From: Romanomermis culicivorax | Taxonomy: Eukaryota; Nematoda; Enoplea; Mermithida; Mermithidae | NCBI GenBank assembly: GCA_963922205.1 | Contig: CAWUHX010000034.1 | Span: 434,001-498,000 of the forward strand | Reading direction: 5' to 3' | DNA length: 64,000 nucleotides | Part shown: positions 31,777 to 44,100 of the stretch, in pieces | Position numbering within the stretch: position 1 is the stretch's first letter | Layout of the letters: each line of letters begins with the position of its first letter | Translations under genes and position numbers: made by a program | The notes under the pieces: generated by a model | What the model was told of the DNA's origin: nothing | Seen by the model: the letters and a program-made list of their open reading frames with translations, nothing else | Database searches by the model: none

Positions 31777-33709
31777 CAGTATTGCCCCAAAGAGTTAAGG
31801 CGACAAGTATATGTTTTGTACAGGGGTATCTCTTGTATACCCCCTCTACGGGTCCGTCCAACTACTAAATTATTCACTCTGCAGCAGTAGGGTACTGCCT
31901 GAAAAAGTTTGTGTCCAATGGTGAGCAACCATCTAAAAGAGGATGTTAAGATGAAGGCAGAAAGATGAAAAATTTTGCACACAAATTTACAGTCTGTCGA
32001 CATAATCATATTACTGTACCTGCAATAGGCCACAACATATATCGTTAATATCAACAAGGATATGTGCCTCATATGTAAAGTAGTCGAAAACCGTTAAATA
32101 TTTCGCCATAGCGAAAGTAAGAAATCGTTACTTCCCAGGAGGTAAACTTTGTTGGGTGAAAAAAGTTTCATGCAAAAATGTTGGTGCCCTGTTTCAAGAC
32201 AGTTCATTCCGTGTTGGCCACAATGCTTCGTGTGGTCATCTTAGCTTTCGTTCAACTTACTACCGTACTCCGATACCATTTGTGGCTGTACAACTCTATG
32301 AATTGAAATGTTAAAAATAATACAATTTTGAGAGATACCCTTAAGTACTTCCGGTTTTCAATTCTTGAGTGACGTATGACACCGATTTTTTCCTAACTTT
32401 TTGACCTAATGCGTCACATTGTACGCACCTACTGTAGAAATTTTTCGTTTCTTCGCATGACTGACGTTTTGCCACAGTTTCTTTCGGTGAAAATTATCAC
32501 TTCCTAATCTAAAAAGTTAACTTTATTGATCTGTCTAAAGCCAGCATTGGAAAGAGAGCCCATAAATTTTAGTGTAAGTTGTTGCTATGTCATCCGAGTA
32601 TGTACTACTGAAAAGTTTGGTAAAATAACAAAAATCATAAAATTCTCATTTCCAGTTAGCCATAGCACAAGTTTACACATTCATGCAAAATGAATCTCAG
32701 GTTTGTTATCAGCTTCGAAACCTACCCCAGATAACAATTTTTAGACATACAGTCTGTTTTTATTGAAACGCTTGCAAATTTAAGAGTAGAAAGCAGGTAC
32801 TATTTTGTATTTTCGTGATTTTTTCCAAGCCATATCTCGTAGAAGACTGAAAGTTTGTGAGCCTACTGAACTAACCCTTAAAATTTTCTTAGTCAAAAGT
32901 CCTACAGTAAAACCTTTGTGTAGGCGAGTTCTAGGGCAGACTAATAATTTTAATTTACAAGCATTTTATAAAAAACAAGATATAGGTTTATTGACTCGTC
33001 AATGCGCCATTACAGAAACTAAATTTTCTAAGAAAATGTGTCAATCTATTCAGCAGTGTTCAAATTCGTAAGTAGTAGGGAATATTTAATTGTTGCTAAA
33101 AAGACATCGCGACTCTTTTCAAACGAAAGTTAAAATGAATTTTTTATAGATAGAAATTTGTGGAAATTATCACGAATGTTAAAGAACAGGTCTACCCTCA
33201 TCTTGATCTCCAGCAGATTTTGGCTACCGTGTATGGTTCCGGGCTCTGCACCTCGACAATGATCATTTCGAAAGGGATATTGCACTAAAATATACTTCGC
33301 ACACAAAAGGAAAATACGATACAAATTTCGAAAAATCACGGTCTTATCGTGAATTAATCTCTTGAAACGATTATTCTAAACAAGCAACGCTTCAAGCAGA
33401 TTCCGAAATAAACCAAGACATTTGATCTAGATGATAAACAAGCCGTTCCTGGCTTGAAAATTACTAGGTGCAGATGCTAGGAGTTGAGTGAAATTTTAAA
33501 TTTAGGACGAATACATTGAAAAATTGGGACTAATTTTCCGGCAGTATTATTTTCTTCCGATGAATATATAAAATCTAGGACGGTTCCTTCTTCCCAAGAC
33601 TTCTCCGTCATTGTCTTTGCAACATTCATGAGCAACTAATCAGCGACTTCTTGTCGGTCGGTAGTGATTGTACCGATTTATATTTTATATTTTTCCGGGT
33701 ATGCCAAAA
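31777..33709. other. Spacer, no gene seen; one dispersed segment
   Basis: No coding pattern is convincing, although a + strand open frame of 88 codons spans 32,805-33,071. That stretch is shared with 40,425-40,560 (words actaacccttaa, atttacaagc and ttttataa), so it is a dispersed repeat rather than an exon. Confidence 0.4.
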
Positions 33710-34019
33710 CCCAGGGGACAGGGGGCGGCCGTCCTCCCTTGGCAGTGAAAATTTTTTTACTGAATGCGTAATTATATGATATATATTTACACATACTGAT
33801 TGCTAAAAATTCTTACACATTATTTGCTAATAGAATTCTCCATTTAGTTAAATTTCAGGACTTCAAATTAATTTTCTGATTTGAATTTGGTATTTGGATA
33901 TTTTTGAAAGAATCTTTTGACGAAAATGATTTGTTTTTAATACTCATTTTAGTAAGCTACGTAAAATGATATTTTTAAAAATTTTCGAAAATCCGCCCCC
34001 TCCATGGACAGATCCTGGG
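33710..34019. mobile_element. Possible miniature element, cccagg...gggggcgg ends
   Basis: Starts cccaggggacagggggcgg and ends ccgccccctcc...gatcctggg, which are complementary apart from an 8-base gap. The interior is AT-rich. The flanks (tgccaaaa, tacggaac) do not match. Confidence 0.5.
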
Positions 34020-34844
34020 TACGGAACTGCCTAAACCATATTGCCAAACTAAATTGCTAAGGTTATAAAAACATAAAACGTGAATGACATGAGGAAATGA
34101 GTAAACAGAAGATGTTTTGAAAAATGGACAGTCAGGATTCCTCTCTTTCTCATCCGAAAACATATCAAATATTTTTTAAATCTTTTTTCATCAGAATTTA
34201 AACCTTTTTTCATCAGAAAACTCGCATCAGAAATTATGGATACCAAAAAAAGTGAAATTGAAGTTGAAATAATGCACTCTTACAAAAACTGGACACATAC
34301 CATATCTTCAAACATATGAAAATCAAGTAAAAATGAAAGGGAATCCGGGAAAACTTTTACCGTCTCCGTTCCTAGCAAGAGCAAATGGAGTTTGCTCCTA
34401 TAAAATGAAAAAAATACCCCTAATCTAAGAACTCATCTACACCAGGATTTAGGAGACTCCCAAAGCCGTTCTTATAAGTGGGCGAACTGGGCGGCCATAC
34501 AAGGCCGCAAAAATTTTTTTATTGTATGCTCGAAAAATTCCTTTTTCAGGGGTCCTCAATAGAATTTTCTATTGTTGCATGCTAACAGCAAAAAGTACAG
34601 GCAAACATAATTTTGGCGCCAGTTTAGATCTTATTGCTATTAGATGTTCTATTAAGGTGTTATGCGCAGGCCGCAGTTTTTTCCCTCAAATCGGGCTTTC
34701 GAGGAAGAAAATTTGGAAATGAGGAAAAAATTTCGAGCACGCTTCACATTGTGGAATTTAAAACCAAAAGGACGCATTCTGGTGAACTGCAGACGGTCAA
34801 AATCCTCTAATTTTCTGGCGTTTCGCGCTGGTGATGGGTATAAT

Positions 34845-35028
34845 GAACCTGTAGTCAGAAATTTTTTTTTGGGGGGGGGGGGCACACATTTTTTCCTCCT
34901 TAATTTACAATCATATTGGCATTTCTGACTTGAATTTTTCCTGAAGAAAAAAAACCTTTGCCTTTTTTAACACTTGAAACATTTCGGGGGGCCATGGCCC
35001 CCCAACCTCCCTCCTGCCTACATGCCTG
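34845..35028. mobile_element. Miniature element, caggcacgtagccag family (copy 1)
   Basis: The right end is ctgcctacatgcctg; the left end is worn (gaacctgtagtcag). The 8-mers on both sides are ggtataat, a perfect duplication. Internal match to 62,513-62,694 (gcacacattttttc, aacctttgc.tttttta, ggggg tract). The length of 184 bp and TIR sequence fit hAT-type miniature elements. Confidence 0.85.
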
Positions 35029-35277
35029 GGTATAATAATCATTATTTTCTACCAATCGCGGCCGTTAGCATATCTACTTTCACTTACTAATTAGCTCTCA
35101 ACGGTTTCTATCAATTGAGTTACCACATATCATTTTGTGATCGTTGAGTCAGTATTTCGCCAAAAATTGAGATTCTTTGTTCTCTCAATTTTTATCTCCA
35201 GGCTTGGAACTTTTTAAACGTTTTCAATGTGAACTTTTGCATTTATAAACGACGAAAATTAAAGACATCGATCGAGA

Positions 35278-36339
35278 CCCGGGTTTTTTTTGTACATGAC
35301 CCATTTGTACATGTACAAACGGTAGCCGATATTTCATTTGTACAAATTGTACATAGCAAAAATACGTAAAATAAGTAACCTGTGTTCCTCTATGTCATGG
35401 CCAAAGACTAATAACCAAATCAGTGTAATTTTCAAATTTTATTTATAACTCAAAAAATGCCGTTAATTCATTAAAATTTAGAAAAAAATTGAAGTTTTCG
35501 AGTTTCAATTCTAATTCACAAGCATTGTGGAACAAATTTTCTACAAAACTATCCAATAGCATAATGACTTTGCATTAGATGATAAATTGATGTTTAAGTC
35601 CTCTGTGATGAGAAATGAAAGCTCAAAAAAGATGTCAAACATTCCGGCGCGAAGCGCCGGGAAATTTTTTTGTGTATTAACATTCGGCGACGCTGGAAAA
35701 TTAATTTTCCAAACATTTATTTCAAGAATTAGATTCGAATTTAGTGTTCAAAAGTCGTAAATTTTAGAATTTTATCATCTGAAAAATTTTGAAAACAGTA
35801 ATTTATTCGTTAACTCTCATGACCTTGGTCGAAAAGATATGAGTGGAAGAGTAGAAATTTCCGAAGGCTACTTCCATGAAGCCTTTGAACTGATTTTATG
35901 TCAAGAAAGGAATAATCACTTTGAAAAGTTTAGAGACTTAACGTATTGATCTTCCTCAAAAAATGTTTCAAGGAAAAACTACGAATCTTCATCAAATATC
36001 AAGATAAAATATTGAAGATTACCACTTTAAAAATGAGATAATACATTTGAGATGATGAAAACTATTATACATTAAATGATAGGTGAAGGTAGACATTCTG
36101 AAAGTTGCGTCTGAGCTAGGTAATACATAATAATGATTATTAAAGGTATAACCGGCGCGAAGCGCCGGAAAATTTTGAGATTATGAACTTCTAAAACGCA
36201 CCAAAATGCATATTTTCTGTACCTTATCCCCAAAATTTTCTTCCCTAAATGGGAAAGAGCCGTTTGCACATGTACAAATGACTACTCCAATTTCGTTTGC
36301 CCCAAAAAGTTTTCATTTGCCTCCGGCAAAAAAAACCCT
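35278..36339. mobile_element. 1.06-kb non-autonomous element, cccgggttttttt ends
   Basis: Ends cccgggttttttttg and gcaaaaaaaaccct; 8-mers on both sides are gatcgaga, a perfect duplication. Subterminal parts repeat catttgtacatgtacaaa on the left and tttgcacatgtacaaatg on the right. Two perfect hairpins ccggcgcgaagcgccgg stand at 35,644-35,660 and 36,152-36,168. No protein-coding sequence. Confidence 0.88.
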
Positions 36340-36940
36340 GATCGAGACTGTAAATCTAGAGATTCAATTCAGCAATGTATGTCTCATAGGAATAAACAAA
36401 CAATATAAAATATGAAAATTCAAAATTTTTTCCGGCGCATCGCGCCGAAATGAGAAACTAATTACAGTGTCTGATTTTAATTTACATTTCAATGTTGCGA
36501 AGAGACATTTGCCCGCGTTTTAGAATGTAAAAAATCAAAAATTTCAGGCGCTCCGGAAGAGGTTAATTTCGAAATCTCTAATCAGAGTCACAGAAATGTT
36601 AATAGCAGATGAATTCATGAGAAATCTATCGTTAATATGCTTTCAACTCTTGTCGAACACCAATGTGTCGTTCATCTGGCTCAATTTGACTGACCTGATA
36701 TAATTTTTTCAATTTTTTCATTTTTACAGGTTACTGACTTTGAAAACATCAGAATGTGGTACACTCCTAAAATGCAGAAAAAGCATCCATGGCTACATTA
36801 TAAACAAATTTTTTGGAAATAAGGAAAAAATTTTGCGTTCTCACGTCAAAAAAATCTTCGATGGAAAAAACGGTGGTGCAGAGGTTGCATTACATACAAG
36901 TTATACGTTGTGTAATGCCGTCTGTTATGCATGAGCTATT

Positions 36941-38256
36941 ATGCATTGGAGGGCCTATTGTAGTCATCCAACCGGTTCATAAGTGTTATTTAGCCGCTAA
37001 ACCTAAGTTTTTACAGTGCCGCTGAAACGCTAAGAACGCATCCTGAAGACTCCTGACCCATCAGTATTTTTCCTGTAGACTCCTAGCTATCTGCAACGGG
37101 TCCTAATAGGCTCATCCACCAAAATTATATCGATTTCAGGTTGAAGAACATCTATGAAGGACGAGGTCCAGGCTTTCAAGAAGTTATGCTTTTGCCAATA
37201 TAAACGTGTTTAACGTAGAAATACCCGAACATGGAACTTATTAAAAAGTGCACAATACTGTAATGAAGAGGTAAAAAAATTAAGGATCTCAAACAACTTA
37301 AGAGACATTTTAAACCTAGAAATTTGGGTAGTCGACACGCGGCGTTCATATTACATTTTTCACGATGATGGCAAAAATTATCCGCAGATCGAGAATTACC
37401 GACGTTTGACAACAATTTCTTATCGACGTTAATTTGATCGAATATCTGCATTTGTAGAAAGCAAATTGATTATTTGTCCGGTAAATGTAATAAATTAACA
37501 GGATAATAAGACGGCGCAAGGCTGGTGTAGCATGCATAAATTATTCATCTAGAAAATGCATAGCATTTATTTAAATTACCGCCGTTTTTGACGAATTCGG
37601 AAGATTATTTTCGGAGGATTTGGAGTGCAGGATAATTTTTCGTAAGAAAATACAAGCTTCTACGACTAAAATTATAATCTGAAAAAAAGAATTTGCAATA
37701 AGAGGAATGAATAAAGCAAATTTTCTACGAACGCTGCAAGCTCATACCGAGAAATAAAAATCGTTCAACGACAAACTAGCCTACATCATAATATGCGGAA
37801 TAATCAATTCATATTTTTACAAGACGTTTCATGATTTATGGTCTATTTTTTCCAAATGACCCTCGGGCGCAGAAAAATGTTCATGCAAATAATAAACAAA
37901 CTCTGTATACGGACACCTTTTTTGAAGAGTTGACTGTTGCAGTTAGACGAACAAATTGAGAAACAAGATTTCGGCCTACGATGCAAGTTTATTGTCTGTT
38001 CACAGATTTGTACGGATTATTTTGCTTTCCTGGGCTCCTTTGAAAATGAATAGACTATAATATTCAAGATCTTGGAGAAATCAACAGAATAAAAAATTTT
38101 CTTCAAGCTTACATGGACAGACGGACAAATTTGAGGAAACTCAACAAGAAAACTATGTACTGAAGTTAAATGATTTTGTAATAATTTGGGAATTTCATTT
38201 TGGGACGGGGGAGGTTGTCACAAATATCGAGCCACCATTAATTACCTACAGTAAAA
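36941..38256. other. No gene seen
   Basis: AT-rich sequence downstream of the kinase gene. It may contain its 3' untranslated region or further exons, but I could not identify any. Confidence 0.4.
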
Positions 38257-40646
38257 TCAACTCACTTTCCAGCCTTTGCGGAATTTCGGTCTTTTTGTCG
38301 AATCATTCCGACCCTGAAAGTAAGAAATGAAACTGAATTTTTCTATGCACAAACTTTGATATTCAATCGTGCTAACCAAAATCCACTGATGTAAAAGGCA
38401 CGTATCGGAATTCATTCGTCTTCTACACAAAGATAAGAAAGGATACTAGTTTTCAAGCTTGTGACCGGGCCATTTTTACCTAGGATTACTAACCAATAAT
38501 TTTTGGATAAAATCTTTAGCCAACTGTGATACTTTGATAAACTGGTCGATATCCAATCGGTAAAATCCATTGGTAACATTTGACAAAGTTTCTTGGTCAT
38601 TTTGACCAGAAAATGGCGAAATCGAGCTCAATCTGAGAAGAGTAAAGAAAATTGGCGGCAAAACGTCGAACTGTACGGGGATAAAGAGTTTACATAAAAT
38701 AAGTAACGACGCCGATAGACCACATGTCGGTCTGCAATGTTATGGGGTCGAATTTGATAACTTCGGGTGCTGAAAGCGAAAAAGATTGATACAAAATATG
38801 ACGCAAAAAATACATCGGCTTTCACAGAAGAACACTTTTTCAAGCTCAAACTAGCTCAAATTGAATTTAGAAAGCTTCATCCCTATCAAACAATGAAATC
38901 GCATATAAATTTCTCTCTTATTCCGAATTCCGCGCACAAAATAGCGGTTCGATGCTTTTTGGCCAAATCAATATTTTCAAACTTCTTAGATTTCCACAAC
39001 ATTGAAAATGATGTCCTAACTTCCTGTGAACAAACATGACCGAAAACTCTGCTAAATCTGATCATAGCTGTTCAGTCACATTGTTACAATTGCGACCCTC
39101 GCAAATAGTTGAAAAATGTTGAAAGCCTTCAATACTGGGCGTCGGAATTTTTTATGCACATTTGAGAATGTTTTTATTTTGACTAAATGGACGCAAGAAG
39201 AAAATAACGATGTGAAAATTATGTTACCTACGTATTCGGGTGTGCCACATAACCTGGAAAAAGCATCGTCTGAGCGAATCTTCCTGCTGAGGCCAAAATC
39301 GATTACTTTAATTCTAGTCGAATCAGGGTCGTAAATGATATTTTCGGGCTAAACTGATAAATACAATAAGAAAATTTTGAGTAGAAACACTTTTTCAAGA
39401 AGAAAGTTTTAAACAATAAATTTCAAAAATTTTGCTTTTCTCAATTAGTTAAAATGTACTTATTTCAACAAATTTCACACTAAACCTAAATATAAAATTG
39501 AATAAACAGAAAAATACTTCACCTTGAGATCTAAATGAGCTATACTCTGGCTGTGCAAATATTGTACTGCTTCCAACAGTTGGAATATTACGTGAACCGA
39601 TTCCGATTCGGGGAGAGCACCGTAAGCATCGACTAGAGAAAATAAATCGGCACCTGGAGCACTTTAATAAAGAAAAGAACATATATTGGTGTACTACAAT
39701 AAAATATAAAACCGTTTACAGTTCCTGAATGATGATCATTTCCTTGGAATTTTCGTACGTTCCGTAAAAATTCACGAAATACGGGTGACCGGATGTTTCG
39801 GTTAAAGTTTGTACTTCGAAATTAAAATCTTCCATGTTAAAAGAGCGGCTATACCGACGGATAAATTTGGCGGCGCATTCACGGCCCGTTTCTCGGTGTA
39901 CTGCTCGTCTTACTGTAGAAAAATGGCCTCTACAATAAGCAAACGTCAATTTTTTCGGGTTTTGAATTTAAATTTTGATAAAATAATCCAAAATCTGAGC
40001 AGCGGTCCTAAAAACATTAAACCTATCGAGAATTTTTCAGACTGCATGCTATATAGCAAGCTCATACACAAACAACTATTCGCGGGAAAAAAGAATAAAA
40101 AAAGATGCCGACGATCACACAAAGCTTTGTTAAATATTTCAGGCATACATAATTAGTTTTTTAAGGTTCAAAAAGGTGATAAAAGACTTATTGGATTGCG
40201 ACTAATTTTTTACAAAACCATGAAGAAAGTCATTTTCTACCTATATCTTCACTTTTTAGGCGTTCTGGTTGGTGCAGATAATTTAAAAAAACAGAAAACT
40301 TATAATGAATGTAGGCACAAACGCCAGTCTTTTTTCTCGAAAACCGTTTCTAAAAAATGAAACTCGAAGGCAATGACTATTTAATTTTTCTGTCATTTTC
40401 TGCTGAACCACACAGCTAAAATTTGCGAGCTTACTCAACTAACCCTTAACAATCTTTGTGTAAAAAAATATACTGTAATAAACAAAAGATTTTGAAGACA
40501 ATACTCTTTTTCGTAACTTCTCTGATTTACAAGCGCTTTATAACAAAGTGATTATGTACATACCTTCCTATGACGTCATCTTTGTCTACATCGTAAAAGT
40601 CAGCGAAATTTCTTGATAAAGCTAAATTTTCTTTATTTCTCTCCAT
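38257..40646 (-). CDS. Serine/threonine kinase, DAPK/STK17 (DRAK) type
   Basis: Eight coding exons read in phase: 40,564-40,646, 39,720-39,929, 39,523-39,661, 39,228-39,348, 38,694-38,769, 38,480-38,632, 38,377-38,422 and 38,266-38,313, then stop at 38,257. All have gt/ag borders. Start [11 protein letters not shown]. The Gly loop spans exons 1-2 (IGRGHFSTV). Next come the Lys in CAAKFI, the helix-C Glu in [17 protein letters not shown] with catalytic Asp, DFGLSR, GTPEYVAPE and DMWSIGV, with [12 protein letters not shown] and [17 protein letters not shown] at the end. HLDLKPEN and 'ISPF.G.NDQET' are typical of the death-associated kinase/STK17 branch. About 295 residues, shorter than usual, so a C-terminal exon may be missed. 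An acceptor just before the ATG implies a 5' untranslated exon. Confidence 0.85.
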
Positions 40647-41172
40647 AAGTGCTAGAATAATACAAACAGCAATATGCAAATTAGAACATACAAGTAAACA
40701 AAGAAATTTTGATGTCGAAGATAAATTTGTCAACAATGTAAAATGATAACTATTTGATTAGGCTTAAAAAAATATGTAGATAGATACCAACCTTTTTTAT
40801 CGAAAAACTTGAAATTGCCACGTCATTTCCAGATTTAGCCTTATTTCACGTCCAAAAATTGAGAAAAAAATGTCCTTTAAATTAAAAGAACAAATAATCT
40901 ATGGAGGTGTGCGGTACGAACTGGCACGAAAAGAAATAAAAAAATCTTCGACTATGTAGCGAACTCTCTCAAAAATTAGCATATAGAAAGAAAAGTGTGT
41001 CAAGAAAATTCTGTCTCCAATAAATACATACATAAAAGAGTTACGGACAAAATGATAGATTTTCATTCTTCGAGTTCATTCATATTTTCAAGAACTGAAG
41101 TTTCAAACGGATTTACCGTAATCTTCAATGAAAAGCGTGTACGCAATGCAATAAGGAAATTTATTCTTTCGT
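40647..41172. other. Gap between the two host genes
   Basis: 526 bases between the kinase start and the zinc-finger gene stop, both on the - strand. It should hold the kinase 5' leader and promoter and the zinc-finger 3' untranslated region; no specific site is recognised. Confidence 0.45.
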
Positions 41173-44100
41173 CTAAATACACAATAATTGAGGATTTTCG
41201 TGATTTTCATCGACATTATTCGAAGTCCGCAAATTTGTGTAATTTTTATGCAAATCGGCGTATCCGTTGTGAATGGAAATGTGTCGACGTAAATATTCCA
41301 CGGTCGTAAATTTGGCGGGACAATAGATGCAAGCGAAAGACGCTGTCAATATCGGTACTTGTTTATTTTTCGTAAATTTATGTTTACTTTTGGCGAACTT
41401 TTTCACATTAATGTCGTTATTTTGATTATGTTGGATCGATCGGAAATGAATTTTCGAATCGAAAATGTTGGCGAAATCAGTTCGACAACTTGAACAGTAT
41501 AAAGCGACAATATCAACAGAAGAATTGGCATAACCTTTATGCCTGTTAATACAAAGTCCGAGCGAGCATAAAACTTCGCATGGGTCTATTATCAAGTTGA
41601 CCACCGATTGATCGTCGTTAATAGAAAAATGGGCTAACTGACGGATTTCCTATAATGCAATGGAAAAAGCTTAACCATGACCTTCACGGGACCACCCAAA
41701 ATAATGCAAAGACATATTTGGATAATTGAATGATTTTAATCTGCCTATTTGGCACAAATGAAGATTATTATCTCAAAAAATTATTATTCATAAATTAGAA
41801 TCATTAACGTTATGAAATAATGACTTTTAACATATTAAACGATCGATAAAAAGATATGTGTTCGATAAGGCTGCACAGAACGAAAGATCGTGCCCCAACT
41901 CCGCCACCGTCCCAACACCGCCACCGTCCCAACTCCGCCACTTTCGTGTCCCAACACCGCCACCGTCCCAACTCCGCCACTTTCTTGTCCTAACTTTCGC
42001 AATCTTTCAAAAAGTTTGTTTTTTGTAACAAAGTTTTTTTTGTACATAACAACATGACATTGCTAATTCATAGGATGGCAAAAAGTGATATTATTATTAA
42101 AGCAATAAATACATGGTATATCTATATAATCTTTGTTTGTATAGTCGTACTTAACTATACAAACGATTTTACCGAAATAACCAAAAATAGAACAACGAGC
42201 GTGAGACCGGAATTTACTTCATTAGCATATTACCAAAATAACTGAGTGCTTTGCACATTAAAATACAAATATACGTGTCTGTTTTCATTTCTTGTTGTCA
42301 ATTGATTCGAATTTGTGTAATCAAATGATGAGTGACTTTGGTCCTATTGAAAATTTTATGAATCAGGAATTAAAGAGTAATTTAGTGATAATTGCAGCGC
42401 GTAATGATCCGGATTTCTATTTTCTGTCCCGGAAGAAAAGTTCTAAACGTTTGTCAAACAATGAAACATCGCTTATATCTTAAAATATTGTTCATTCATA
42501 GATCTGATAAGCACATTTGGTTAAGTTTAACGTGTTACAAAAAATAAACTTTTTGAAAGATTGCGAAAGTTGGGACAAGAAAGTGGCGGAGTTGGGACAC
42601 GGAAGTGGCGGAGTTAGGACGGTGGCGGAGTTGGGACGGTGGCGGTGTTGGGACGGTACTGAACGAAAGACGTTGCAGAACTCAGTTTTAATGTAGAAGC
42701 GACTCAACAAAAAAATTTGTCTTCACTTCGCAAATTTGTGAAAAACGGTTGTGTCTGCAGCCTTTTATGACATTTCAACGGGAATCACGTAGAGTTGTTG
42801 AGCCCATTAGATTAGCCATCGAGAAAAAACGGTTTGGGAATAAAAGCTCAGAATCGAAAGATCAAAACGGCCGTAGACAATGCGCGAGTGGATCCATAGA
42901 ACGGAAAAAGACGGGAGACGAGACAGGACAAATTGCAATCGTCACAAAATTGGAATCCAACCATTGAGATTATAATATGGATACTCCAGAAAAAGAAGAA
43001 CGCGAGATCACAGCTATAAAAATTTCCTGAGAATGGACAGTAGTTTATTGACCAAAAGTTTCTGACGGTGTCTTATAGGTGCGCTGGCGAAGGTTGACCC
43101 CCCACCTACTGGTCGAACCTTTTACGGGTGTGCTAATGCTGGCGACCCAAAGTAATTAGAACGAAAAACAAAAACCATTCAATCTGCCAATTATACCTTA
43201 AGCTTTATGGTGCTGCTGTGACAGGTTTTCAGTTTTCAGTCTTTTAATGCGCGTACTTCGAATAGAAATGTGATTTTTATTGCAAAAAGTGGATAAAAGA
43301 CGACTTTCAACCTCGATGTTTTCACTCAAAATGACTAAAAATGACAAACAAACCAACAGTAATATATGTGGCAACAAAAACTCACAGTTGATTTGTCACG
43401 TCTTATAAACATTGTTGGAAGTTCTATAGATTAATTAGATGGCACATTACATCAAGAAAGGAACGTGAGCATACATATAATTGGGGAGAAATGCCATAGA
43501 AACCCTACAGATATCGTCGACCATATGGCTAGCCAATATGGTAGTCGCAGGGACCATCATACTTTTGATCGGAAAAATACTGAACATTGTCAATTTTTTT
43601 GATGAAAAATGTCAATTTTTGAACAAAGAATGGTCAAAAATATCAATTGTCTCGGCGCTTCGCGCAATAAATACATATTTTATTACGGGTTTTGAAGAAA
43701 AATTAAAATTTTTGAACAGTTTTTGGAACTTCTTTGGTAAAAAAATTGAGTGTTTTCACAGGGACCTCCCTAAAATTTTTGGGAATCAGTGACTCCGACC
43801 TATAAAAAAAGTCGCTCAACACCCAGATCTCGATGCTCCGTTAAATACATGAACATGAGATGCATAGTATAAAAAGTTTCTTTGTAAAATGAAAAAAATA
43901 AATTCTCACCGGAAATGATTCCGTATTCACTGATAATGCCACTAAATGCTTTTTAAATGTCAAATCACGTAGTAGTTCGACGTCGAGTATCAAAACGTTT
44001 TCGGTCAAACTAAATAGGTAAGGACTACGCTTTACAATGGGCGTCTCGTCGAGGAACGATTTAACAGTAAGATAAAATGATGTAGAAGCATTTGACGCTG

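Larger units (their letters stand above)
34640..36940. repeat. Hairpin-rich dispersed repeat, copy B
   Basis: The same block order as 60,240-62,050: a cctcaaat(c/a)ggg start, a hairpin-like ggcgtttcgcgct, gttagcatatctac, gaacttttgc.tttata, atttaacattc..., another hairpin (36,433-36,447), then caatttgactgacctga and ctcctaaaatgcagaaaaa. Interrupted by two younger elements at 34,845-35,028 and 35,278-36,339. Confidence 0.65.

Noticed and set aside
32805-33071. + strand open frame of 88 codons as a host exon
   Set aside because: Part of the stretch recurs in an intron of the kinase gene (40,425-40,560), so it is a dispersed repeat.
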